DNA of 14,131 bases from positions 1-14,131 of the forward strand of contig JAGHTV010000216.1 in the NCBI GenBank assembly GCA_018065165.1, in the 5' to 3' direction. Each line of letters begins with the position of its first letter. The stretch's first letter is position 1. A program made the translations under genes and the position numbers. The notes under the pieces were generated by a model. The model was not told the origin of the DNA, did not search any database, and saw only the letters and a program-made list of their open reading frames with translations. Source of the stretch: Candidatus Sodaliphilus fimicaballi. GTDB lineage: Bacteria; Bacteroidota; Bacteroidia; Bacteroidales; Muribaculaceae. Below are positions 7,663 through 14,131 of this stretch, in pieces.

Positions 7663-7798
7663 ATCTATTTATACGAAAACTAAAATGCTACGCATTTTTA
7701 CGAAAACGAAAACTTGCTACTTAGGGGGTTGCGGGTCGGTAGGCGGCGCCTACCGATACAGGACGCCTCTCTCATTTAAACCGTTAAACCCTTAAACT
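7663..7798. repeat. Intergenic repeat module, copy 2 (permease-obgE gap)
   Basis: The full 136-bp gap resembles copy 1 in the same order: acgaaaactaaaa next to the obgE start, aaaacgaaaactt (7703-7715), the core 7733-7768 with hairpin 7736-7756 (perfect 9-bp stem, loop ggc), then a TTTAAACC/TTAAAC-rich tail reaching the permease stop at 7799. The core stem pair that is G:U in copy 1 is G:C here. The short hairpin 7682-7698 is private to this copy. Confidence 0.8.
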
Positions 7799-9133
7799 TT
7801 ACCCTTTTACCCACTTAAACAGGTCCTTGAAGCCGTGCTTCTTGCCATAGAGCAGGATGCCGGTGCGATAGATGCGCGATGCCACCCACACTGTTCCTGC
7901 GGCGGTTGCATAGAGCAGCAACAGGCTGACGAGTATCTGCCAGAATGGGACATCATAGGGCAAGCGTATCATCATCACCACAGGTGATGTAAACGGTATC
8001 ATAGAGCATGCTGTTGCCATGGGACCGCTGGGATTGTCGATGCAGGCCATACCTGCATACAAGGCGATAATCATAATGAACATGAGCGGGCTGGTGAACT
8101 GACCAGCGTCACTTGCCTGGTCAACTGCCGAGCCACACGCAGCAAACAGCGACGCGTAGAGCAAATAACCACCCAGGAAGTATAGCACGAAGCAACTGAG
8201 GATGGCAGCATAGTTAACGCTGAACAGACTGCGCATGATGCTCGCCATCGTGTCCTCGTCGACGCTTGCTGCAGCCTGTTGGGCCGCACCGCCCAGCATC
8301 ACGCTATTGTCGCCCATGATTCCAAATCCCACTCCTGCGATTGAGCCACACACACCCATCACGATACTTACAAGCACAGTCCATACAGCAATTTGCGTGA
8401 GACCTACGAGGCCTATGCCCAGTATCTTGCCCATCATGAGCTGGAAGGGCTTGCATGAGCTCACAATCACCTCAACGATGCGGTTGGTCTTCTCCTCGAC
8501 CACACCATTCATGATCATTGCGCCATACATGAGCACAAACATATAGGTAAACAACGACAACACCATACCCAAGACCATTGCAATCTCGGTCGACGACTCG
8601 TTCTCGCTGCCATCGTTGCTCCACTTCACGCTCTTCACATCTACATCGACGGTGCTATTGTCAATCATCTCCTGCAGGCCTTCAATGCCATAAGAGGCGA
8701 GTTTGGCACGAGTGATGGTGTCACTCAACTCGCGGTTGATGTGGTCCTTGAGACTGATGTTTACAGTGCTCTCGCTATATACGGTAACGGGTGCACCCTG
8801 GTCGACGGCGGCAGGAATTACCACAACGGCAGCCAGATCGCCGCTCGACTTGTCGTAGAACTCGCGAGCATTGGTTGCACTGGCAGTGTCGCCCTTGAGA
8901 GCAACAAACTGGTACAGCTCGGTATCGGTCACAGCCGCACCATAACGGCCGCTCTCGTCGATGATAGCCACCTTCTCAACATCGCTACCGGCATCGTTAA
9001 GATAGCCTATGAGTGCTGGAACACCACCACACACCACGATGAGCAGGGGCATTAGCATGGTGGTGAGTATAAACGACTTAGACATCACCATTGCCTTGTA
9101 CTCGCGTGCTATGATAAGTTTAAGCTTCTTCAT
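7799..9133 (-). CDS. ABC-2 type exporter permease (NatB-like)
   Basis: A 444-residue inner-membrane permease from the ATG at 9133 (MKKLKLIIAREYKAMVMSKS); the frame opens further only via a TTG at 9166, and the ATG is standard for the family. One membrane helix (about residues 20-45) is followed by a large extracytoplasmic domain of about 140 residues, then roughly five helices. The segment GVVEEKTNRIVEVIVSS between helices 2 and 3 is typical of ABC2_membrane_3/NatB permeases. The start overlaps the end of the ATPase gene by 14 nt, so the pair is translationally coupled and forms one exporter. NatAB proteins were described as sodium extruders, but Bacteroidetes homologues have unproven substrates; toxic ion, drug or peptide export are all possible. 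Confidence 0.9.
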   Translation of the reverse strand: MKKLKLIIAREYKAMVMSKSFILTTMLMPLLIVVCGGVPALIGYLNDAGSDVEKVAIIDESGRYGAAVTDTELYQFVALKGDTASATNAREFYDKSSGDLAAVVVIPAAVDQGAPVTVYSESTVNISLKDHINRELSDTITRAKLASYGIEGLQEMIDNSTVDVDVKSVKWSNDGSENESSTEIAMVLGMVLSLFTYMFVLMYGAMIMNGVVEEKTNRIVEVIVSSCKPFQLMMGKILGIGLVGLTQIAVWTVLVSIVMGVCGSIAGVGFGIMGDNSVMLGGAAQQAAASVDEDTMASIMRSLFSVNYAAILSCFVLYFLGGYLLYASLFAACGSAVDQASDAGQFTSPLMFIMIIALYAGMACIDNPSGPMATACSMIPFTSPVVMMIRLPYDVPFWQILVSLLLLYATAAGTVWVASRIYRTGILLYGKKHGFKDLFKWVKG

Positions 9134-10046
9134 TTTGCGATGTTTTAGTATTGTTAACCGTATCAATAAATATCTCGTGCATGCTAGGCAGTATCTCGTG
9201 GAAACCAGTCAATGGGCAGTTGTCGTTGAGCCAAGCGATGGCTTCGCGCACATTGACACCCTGTTGCAGCTTGACCATAGTCTCCTGTGTGCTGTCCTGA
9301 GCGGGCAGTATCGAGTACAACTCGGGACGCTCGGGCAACTTGGCATCGCCCTCGAGTGCCACAGCTATGATGTTCTTCTTGTGGCTGCGGCGTATCTCGT
9401 TAACATTGCCCTGCAACACTACCTGCGAGTGGTTGATGAGCGAGATTTGCTCACACACAGCCTCTACGCTCTCCATGTTGTGGGTCGAGAACAAGATTGT
9501 GGCACCCTCCTTGTTGAGACGCAAAATCTCTTGCTTGAGCTGCTCGGCATTGACGGGATCAAAGCCCGAGAAGGGTTCGTCAAAGATGAGCAGTTGCGGA
9601 CGATGAATCACCGTAGCTATGAACTGCACCTTTTGCTGCATACCCTTGGACAGTGTCTCCAGTTTCTTGCCAGCCCACTCGGTGAGGTTGAATCGCTCGA
9701 GCCATGCCATTGCCTCGCTGTAAGCGATAGACCTGGGCATACCCTTGAGGCGAGCCAGATACACAATCTGGTCAAGCACTTTCATCTTCTTGTACAAGCC
9801 ACGTTCCTCGGGCAGATAGCCTATGCGCGTAACATCGTCGTCAACGATGGGACGACCGTCAAGCAGCACCTCGCCGCTGTCTTGATGAGTGATGCGATTG
9901 ATGATGCGTATGAGCGATGTCTTGCCAGCACCATTAGGTCCAAGCAGGCCATAGATGCAGCCCTTGGGCACACTCATGCTCACCCCATTGAGGGCGGTGT
10001 GTCCCGAGTAACGCTTTACAACATCCTTTATTTCGATGTAATTCAT
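9120..10046 (-). CDS. ABC transporter ATP-binding protein (NatA-like)
   Basis: A 308-residue ATPase that powers the adjacent permease. Walker A GPNGAGKT (36-43), signature LSKGMQQK (132-139), Walker B LLIFDEP (152-158) and switch His189 in STHN are intact. The GYLPEERGLY segment near residue 77 and the C-terminal domain of about 80 residues (DUF4162-like) after the core fit the NatA/CcmA-type subgroup. It lies downstream of yebC but behind a terminator hairpin (10157-10194), and the 110-bp region between them shows no clear TAnnTTTG element, so its promoter is uncertain. Confidence 0.95.
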   Translation of the reverse strand: MNYIEIKDVVKRYSGHTALNGVSMSVPKGCIYGLLGPNGAGKTSLIRIINRITHQDSGEVLLDGRPIVDDDVTRIGYLPEERGLYKKMKVLDQIVYLARLKGMPRSIAYSEAMAWLERFNLTEWAGKKLETLSKGMQQKVQFIATVIHRPQLLIFDEPFSGFDPVNAEQLKQEILRLNKEGATILFSTHNMESVEAVCEQISLINHSQVVLQGNVNEIRRSHKKNIIAVALEGDAKLPERPELYSILPAQDSTQETMVKLQQGVNVREAIAWLNDNCPLTGFHEILPSMHEIFIDTVNNTKTSQNEEA

Positions 10047-10156
10047 TTTTTAAGAGTTTAAGAGCGGGCAGAAGCCCTGTAAGACCTTAAGACTTAAAGC
10101 GAAGCGTTCTTAAAGGCACGCCAGTGCCGTTCTTATAGCGCAGCGTCCTTACAAGA
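10047..10156. repeat. TTAAGA-rich intergenic segment with small hairpins
   Basis: The gap upstream of the ATPase gene contains several TTAAGA or TTAAA motifs in both orientations, near-repeats aagcgaagcgttctta and atagcgcagcgtcctta, and the hairpin ggcac-gcca-gtgcc. It is not the obgE-flanking module but has the same feel of a low-complexity, structured spacer. No ORF of note. Confidence 0.45.
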
Positions 10157-10194
10157 AAAGAGCCTATAGTCCCACGAGGGAGTCAAGGCTCTTT
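10157..10194 (-). terminator. Terminator of yebC
   Basis: A 9-bp stem (aaagagcct 10157-10165 with aggctcttt 10186-10194) with further inner pairing tccc/ggga around acga, followed on the minus strand by TTTTCTTGT. It lies 19 nt past the yebC stop. Confidence 0.78.
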
Positions 10195-10212
10195 CCTTAA
10201 AAATTCTTGTTA

Positions 10213-10941
10213 TTATTCTTCTACCTCGGCAGCTTGCATAGTGGTGAACACGTTTTGAACGTCTTCATCATCCTCGAGAACCTCGATGAGGGCCTCTACC
10301 TGTGCTGCTTGCTCGGCGTTAAGCTCCTTATAGTCGGCGGGCTCGTAAACGAACTCACTGCTGATGATTTCGAAACCGTTCTCCTCGAGATACTTCTGAA
10401 TCTCACCATTAGACTCAAATGCACCACTGATCATGATTTCTTCCTCGTCCATGTCGATTTCCTCAGCACCGCAGTCGATGAGTTCGAGCTCGAGCTCTTC
10501 GAGTTCAACGCCATCCTTAGGTGTTACATGGAAGTAGCACTTGTGTGAGAACATGAAAGCAACAGAACCTGAGTTGCCAAGGCTACCGCCCTTCTTGTTG
10601 AAGTAGCTGCGCAGGTTAGCAACGGTACGAGTTGTATTGTCGGTTGCAGTCTCAACCAGGACAGCGATACCATTGGGAGCATATCCCTCGTAGATTACAG
10701 TCTTGTAGTCCTTAGCATCCTTGTCGCTAGCCTTCTTGATAGCGCGCTCGATAGTATCCTTGGGCATACCAGCACTCTTAGCCGATGCCATGAGGGTACG
10801 CAGGCGTGAGTTAGTGTCAGGATCGGGACCACTAGACTTCACGCACATGGTGATTTCTTTACTGAATTTTGAAAATGCCTTGCTGTTTTTGCTGTTACGC
10901 GCCATGATGCGCGCTTTGCGATATTCAAATGCTCTTCCCAT
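10213..10941 (-). CDS. yebC: YebC/PmpR (TACO1) family protein
   Basis: A 242-residue YebC-family protein. The ATG at 10941 (MGRAFEYRKARIMARNSKNS) is chosen because this start is conserved in Bacteroidetes; the open frame continues upstream but has no family resemblance. Conserved stretches are PDPDTNSRLRTLMASAKSAGMPKDTIERAIKKA, YEGYAPNGIAVLVETATDNTTRTVANLRSYFNKKGGSLGNSGSVAFMF in shorter segments, and a C-terminal acidic domain. The family was long annotated as transcription regulators; more recent work points to a role in translation, easing ribosome stalling at proline-rich stretches. A good promoter (11046-11076) and a roughly 98-nt leader precede it, and a hairpin terminator follows. Confidence 0.94.
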   Translation of the reverse strand: MGRAFEYRKARIMARNSKNSKAFSKFSKEITMCVKSSGPDPDTNSRLRTLMASAKSAGMPKDTIERAIKKASDKDAKDYKTVIYEGYAPNGIAVLVETATDNTTRTVANLRSYFNKKGGSLGNSGSVAFMFSHKCYFHVTPKDGVELEELELELIDCGAEEIDMDEEEIMISGAFESNGEIQKYLEENGFEIISSEFVYEPADYKELNAEQAAQVEALIEVLEDDEDVQNVFTTMQAAEVEE

Positions 10942-11045
10942 TGTAATGTATATTTTATTGTTTTTATATTTACAAACCGCTAAGTGACAGCATTTTGCAC
11001 ACACAGCATGCGTGCGCTACGCGTGCGTACGTCACAATTAACTCA

Positions 11046-11076
11046 CAAAGATACTGCATTTTTGCCAATTTTGCAA
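11046..11076 (-). promoter_or_regulatory. Bacteroidetes sigma-ABfr-type promoter of yebC
   Basis: On the minus strand TTG (11076-11074), a 20-nt gap, then TATCTTTG (11053-11046), matching TAnnTTTG. The start is expected near 11039, leaving a leader that contains a GC-rich potential hairpin (10997-11017, gcacac with gtgcgc) enclosed by gtgac/gtcac (10984-10988 with 11031-11035). Confidence 0.65.
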
Positions 11077-11152
11077 CTGGCCAACCTCTATTTATCCTAC
11101 ACTCAGAGATAACAAACCATCAAAAGCAGCACTATACTCCATTGCAATCACC

Positions 11153-12505
11153 CTACAGCAAACCTGCCATATATAAGGGCAAATACAATATTTCACCTTC
11201 ATCTCTCACATTTGCGGGATGTAGCACGATTGGTGTTGACACCGACATATTATACTTGTGAGAAAATCGTTTTATCGACGTCAAGGTATATCGCACACTC
11301 GATTTAACCTCTATGGGGTGAATATTGTGACGACTGCTAATTGATGCTTTGGGAATAAGGAAATCAACTTCCATACGTTCGTTGGCATCGGTCTTACTGT
11401 AAGACGAGAAGAAATACAGTTCATGTCCTGCAGCGCGTAACATTTGCGCAACAATATTTTCAACAAGCATGCCTTTGTTTATCTCAAGTTTGTCGTGCAT
11501 CAACTTACGATACAACTCGTCGGCATGAATCTTTGCCGCACTAAACGCATGCGAAATCAACAGCCCCGTATCTGCCATATAAAGTTTTCGCGATGATGCA
11601 TTTATACTCATTTCAAGTCCTATGGTAGGCTCACTTGCAGCAAAACATGTATTAACAACACGAGATTCTTCAAGCCAAAAGAAAGCCGTCTCTATGTTTC
11701 GACCACGAGTACCCTTTCCCAAAGCCGATAGGCGGAATTTCTTTTCGTGCTTTTGCAACTGCGATGGTATCGTATCAAAGATACGAGTTACACGTGCTTC
11801 CTGGCCACGAGCATATTTGCTTATGTCGCTACGATACAGTGACAGGATATTGCGCTTTATGTGGTCAACCTCATTAAAATCCTTACTATTTACCCATTCT
11901 TGTACGGCTTGAGGCATGCCACCAACTATCATATACAACCTGAAGTAGTCCATCATTTTGCGATGCAACGATTGTCCTAATGGTTTACTATGTATGAAAC
12001 ATTCTCGCACATAATCCATCATCATATCATCACCCAATGCCCACATGAATTCTTCAAAATCCATGGGGTACATATCTATACGATGCTCCTCGCTAGGAAC
12101 ATTTATACCCTTGACATTAGCGTTAATACTCATAAGCGATCCTGTCTCTATATAATCATATCGACCATCTTTGACAAGGTATTTAATTGCTTCGCGAGCC
12201 GGGGGAAAGTTCTGTATTTCATCAAACACAATTAAGGATCTGCGATTGTGAAGCCTTACTCCTGTTTCAAGCATAAGATGCATGAAGAAGGCATCCATAT
12301 CATTGATATAATCCCTAAACACACTGCGTATTGCATCAGTTGTATTGGCAAAGTCAATGAATAAGTATGACTCATACTCGTTACGAGCGAATTCATTGAC
12401 AATCCAACTTTTACCCACTCGTCGCGCTCCATCAATCAGCAAAGCCTCTTTTTTACTTCGCTTTTCCTTCCACAAGAGCAATTCATTATAAATCTTTCTA
12501 CGCAT
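11153..12505 (-). CDS. AAA_14 / DUF4143 ATPase
   Basis: A 450-residue protein from the ATG at 12505 (MRRKIYNELLLWKEKRSKK); a GTG at 12511 would add two residues. It has Walker A GARRVGKS (26-33), Walker B LIVFDEIQ (91-98) with Asp95-Glu96, a sensor-like ETGS, and a winged-helix-like middle. The C-terminal DUF4143 part carries a PD-(D/E)xK-like set: Glu349 in LVENIV, Asp381 in MEVDFLI, and Glu399-x-Lys401 in IEVKSS, so a nuclease fold is likely although activity is not proven. These ATPases are abundant, variable genes in gut Bacteroidales with no firm role; defence or mobile-element functions have been suspected. It is AT-rich relative to its neighbours. Its own promoter and a pair of direct repeats sit just upstream. 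Confidence 0.9.
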   Translation of the reverse strand: MRRKIYNELLLWKEKRSKKEALLIDGARRVGKSWIVNEFARNEYESYLFIDFANTTDAIRSVFRDYINDMDAFFMHLMLETGVRLHNRRSLIVFDEIQNFPPAREAIKYLVKDGRYDYIETGSLMSINANVKGINVPSEEHRIDMYPMDFEEFMWALGDDMMMDYVRECFIHSKPLGQSLHRKMMDYFRLYMIVGGMPQAVQEWVNSKDFNEVDHIKRNILSLYRSDISKYARGQEARVTRIFDTIPSQLQKHEKKFRLSALGKGTRGRNIETAFFWLEESRVVNTCFAASEPTIGLEMSINASSRKLYMADTGLLISHAFSAAKIHADELYRKLMHDKLEINKGMLVENIVAQMLRAAGHELYFFSSYSKTDANERMEVDFLIPKASISSRHNIHPIEVKSSVRYTLTSIKRFSHKYNMSVSTPIVLHPANVRDEGEILYLPLYMAGLL

Positions 12506-12518
12506 GTTCACTTAATTA

Positions 12519-12571
12519 ATACACTATTCCAAGGTTTTCCAAAAACCATTCTATACACCATTCCAAGGTTT
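12519..12571. repeat. Two 19-bp direct repeats in the ATPase gene leader
   Basis: 12519-12537 and 12553-12571 match at 18 of 19 positions (minus strand AAACCTTGGAATGGTGTAT; the other copy has A in place of one G), with starts 34 bp apart. The upstream copy begins at the predicted transcription start. This layout suits a repressor operator, most simply for autoregulation by the ATPase, or a leader RNA element. Confidence 0.75.
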
Positions 12572-12577
12572 ATTGAG

Positions 12578-12608
12578 CAAAATTATAAATAAAAAAGCAA
12601 GTACACAA
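12578..12608 (-). promoter_or_regulatory. Bacteroidetes sigma-ABfr-type promoter of the DUF4143 ATPase gene
   Basis: TTG (12608-12606), a 20-nt gap, then TAATTTTG (12585-12578) on the minus strand. The expected start near 12572 coincides with the first direct repeat. Confidence 0.68.
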
Positions 12609-12662
12609 GTTATAATGTTATTTTCTTTTGTTTAGTTCTTGCGGGTGGATACTAACATAAAG

Positions 12663-12698
12663 CAAGGGTCTCTTGCTTGTTGAGGCAAGAGACCCTTG
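12663..12698 (-). terminator. Terminator of the FadL-like gene
   Basis: A perfect 14-bp stem (12663-12676 with 12685-12698, loop ttgttgag) lies 31 nt past the stop at 12729. The following minus-strand sequence is CTTTATGTT, a modest U-tract. With the ATPase promoter it makes up the 223-bp gap 12506-12728; no other feature is seen there. Confidence 0.8.
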
Positions 12699-12728
12699 AC
12701 TGTATGTTTGTTAGTATTGGGTTCCTGA

Positions 12729-14072
12729 TTAGAACTTGTAGTCAACACCTACGCCAAACACCTTGTTGGTGCGGCTGTAAACATCCTTGCCAGCAAAGGG
12801 GGTGCCACAGTAGCCGGGGCCACCAGCTGCCTGAGCTGCGCAGTTCTTGGTGTAGTCGCTGTAAGTTGTCCAGAAGTAAGCAACATTAATCTTGAGCTTC
12901 TCAGTGAGGTTTACTGCGCCACCGAAGCCTATTGAGTAACTGTCGCAAGAGAATGATGTCTGGCTCTGATAGTTGTCGCTCAAACCGTAGTCGGTGATTT
13001 GAGCACCAGTACTTACTGTGAACATCTTGTTGATGTCCCACTCTACACCAGCGAGGTACTCGTTTGTACCACGAGTGAGAGCCTTCTGCTTGTCGTGAGC
13101 CATACCAGCGTGCTTGTCGTCGTAGAAATGATACTCTACAGTTGCACGAAGCTTCTCGGGCAGGATTTCGTAACCGGCAGCTACGTAGAGGATTGAAGGA
13201 AGGTCGTTGGGAGTGTTCACGCCATGCTTGTAGTCGGCGAGAGCGCTTTCGAAGCTTGCAGGAACAACGTCGAGAGTCTTAGTATCGTTCTCGATGTTGA
13301 GCTTGGTCTTGTACTCAAACTTAGTTGCAAGTGTGAGACCACCTACTTTATAGTCAAGGCCGATGATAGGAGTTACACCCCAACCAGTCTGGTTGCAATC
13401 GAGAGCAATCTGTGCAAGGGGAGTCTCGCCCATGATAGCTTTAACGTGGCCAGTGTAGTTGCCATTGAAGTAGTTTACGCGTGCACCAAGGTGACCTGCG
13501 AGGTGCTCGTTGAACTTGTAAGAAGCACCAGCCTGAAGGCCAAAGATGTACTGGCGACCCTTCATAGCGCTACCCAACTCATACATGCCGGGGAGAACGG
13601 GATGACCTGTGGGAGCAGTCTGTGCATAGATGCCTGTCATTACAGCGTCGTCAAACATGGGGAGACCCTCGTCAAACGAGCACTTGCCACCACCACCGGT
13701 TACACCGAAGCCTGCCTGGAACACCCAGTCATTCTTCTTGTACATTGTTTGGAATGAAGGGAGAACGGGAGCAGCAGCATCACCCTTGTATAATTTTGTC
13801 ATCTGGTCGGGCTTCAGGAAGGGAGCCTCAAATGTTGACTCTACATTACGTGTTTGGAATGCACTCTGAATGTTGAATGAGAGTGTGAGACCTTCATGGT
13901 CGTTGAATGCAGTACCAGCGGGGTTAGTGTAAACCGCGTCAACCTCGGTCGATGCACCGCGTGCCATCATGCGGTTAAATGCAATGTGCTGGTTTGTGTT
14001 TGTTAGCAGGCCACCTGCCCAAGCAGATGCAGCTGCCATCATTGTAACTGATAAAACTAATACCTTTTTCAT
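12729..14072 (-). CDS. FadL/OMPP1/TodX-family outer-membrane transport protein
   Basis: A 447-residue outer-membrane beta-barrel. Residues 1-19 are a signal peptide (MKKVLVLS, cleavage after AWA). The mature N-terminus carries the family hallmark NQHIAFNRMMARGAST then DAVYTNPAGTAF (about 27-56), the plug region. The rest alternates aromatic/glycine strands (WVFQAGFGVTGGGGK, YIFGLQAGASYKF, LTLATKFEYKTKLNI, AGVEWDINKMFTVSTGAQITDYG) and ends in VGVDYKF with the terminal Phe that signals barrel insertion. Homologues import hydrophobic compounds such as long-chain fatty acids or aromatics; the Bacteroidales substrate is unknown. Cysteines at 131, 226, 376, 411 and 422 are more than usual for an outer-membrane barrel and might form loop disulfides. 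A -7 element lies just upstream and a strong terminator downstream, so it is probably monocistronic. Confidence 0.93.
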   Translation of the reverse strand: MKKVLVLSVTMMAAASAWAGGLLTNTNQHIAFNRMMARGASTEVDAVYTNPAGTAFNDHEGLTLSFNIQSAFQTRNVESTFEAPFLKPDQMTKLYKGDAAAPVLPSFQTMYKKNDWVFQAGFGVTGGGGKCSFDEGLPMFDDAVMTGIYAQTAPTGHPVLPGMYELGSAMKGRQYIFGLQAGASYKFNEHLAGHLGARVNYFNGNYTGHVKAIMGETPLAQIALDCNQTGWGVTPIIGLDYKVGGLTLATKFEYKTKLNIENDTKTLDVVPASFESALADYKHGVNTPNDLPSILYVAAGYEILPEKLRATVEYHFYDDKHAGMAHDKQKALTRGTNEYLAGVEWDINKMFTVSTGAQITDYGLSDNYQSQTSFSCDSYSIGFGGAVNLTEKLKINVAYFWTTYSDYTKNCAAQAAGGPGYCGTPFAGKDVYSRTNKVFGVGVDYKF

Positions 14073-14094
14073 AACCTAAATTTTTAACTGGCTA

Positions 14095-14102
14095 CAAAAG
14101 TA
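14095..14102 (-). promoter_or_regulatory. -7 promoter element of the FadL-like gene
   Basis: TACTTTTG on the minus strand fits TAnnTTTG and implies a start about 15 nt before the ATG at 14072. Candidate TTG elements (14121-14119 and 14116-14114) are closer than the usual 19-20 nt, so the -33 part is uncertain. Confidence 0.5.
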
Positions 14103-14131
14103 ATACTTCACCACAACACAATGTCCTATTT

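Noticed and set aside
6183..7798. CRISPR-like array from the repeated intergenic cores
   Set aside because: Only two copies about 1.4 kb apart with a whole gene between them; no regular spacers and no cas genes.
9009..10061. A 350-codon open frame on the plus strand across the ABC ATPase gene
   Set aside because: The minus strand carries all ABC ATPase motifs in order; the plus frame is a codon-bias shadow with no recognisable domain.
10942..11004. N-terminal extension of 21 residues on YebC
   Set aside because: The extension is Cys/Lys/Asn-rich and unrelated to the family; MGRAFEYRKAR is the conserved start.
13224..13757. A 177-codon open frame on the plus strand opposite the FadL-like gene
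   Set aside because: Antisense shadow; the minus-strand frame has signal peptide, family motif and C-terminal Phe.

Overview
The window looks like chromosomal DNA from a gut-type member of the Bacteroidales (Prevotella/Muribaculaceae-like; the family cannot be fixed from sequence alone). The reasons are a SusB-type GH97 glucosidase, a secreted beta-helix protein with a Bacteroidales-style C-terminal sorting-like tail, BspA-type leucine-rich repeats, a FadL/OMPP1 porin, and at least three promoters of the Bacteroidetes sigma-ABfr form (TTG, 19-20 nt gap, TAnnTTTG). No IS element, integrase, tRNA, rRNA or CRISPR array was seen.

Layout. (1) Plus strand, 1-2205: the 3' end of a GH97 alpha-glucosidase with its own terminator, then a secreted right-handed beta-helix protein ending in a 32-bp perfect palindrome shared by two converging transcripts. 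(2) Minus strand, 2224-3639: an AT-rich two-gene cassette (DUF4160 then DUF2442, abutting, toxin-antitoxin-like in layout) and a Bacteroidetes-specific unknown protein with a probable helix-turn-helix N-terminus. (3) Minus strand, 3765-10941, read from high to low coordinates: yebC, an ABC-2 type exporter pair (ATPase and permease, overlapping 14 nt), obgE, a TrmH/SpoU rRNA methyltransferase and, 6 nt after it, a Ser/Thr kinase-TM-leucine-rich-repeat fusion. This is mostly translation- and ribosome-related housekeeping plus a sensor-like kinase. The gaps on both sides of obgE hold two copies of one intergenic repeat module. (4) Minus strand, 11153-12505: an AAA_14/DUF4143 ATPase whose leader carries two near-identical 19-bp direct repeats starting at the predicted transcription start. 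(5) Minus strand, 12729-14072: a FadL-type outer-membrane transport protein with a strong terminator and a likely promoter at the window edge.

I did not find a convincing new multi-gene system. The most worthwhile leads are the duplicated intergenic module around obgE, the kinase-LRR fusion coupled to the methyltransferase, the operator-like repeats at the ATPase gene, and the helically phased TGTACY triplet upstream of the small regulator-like gene.
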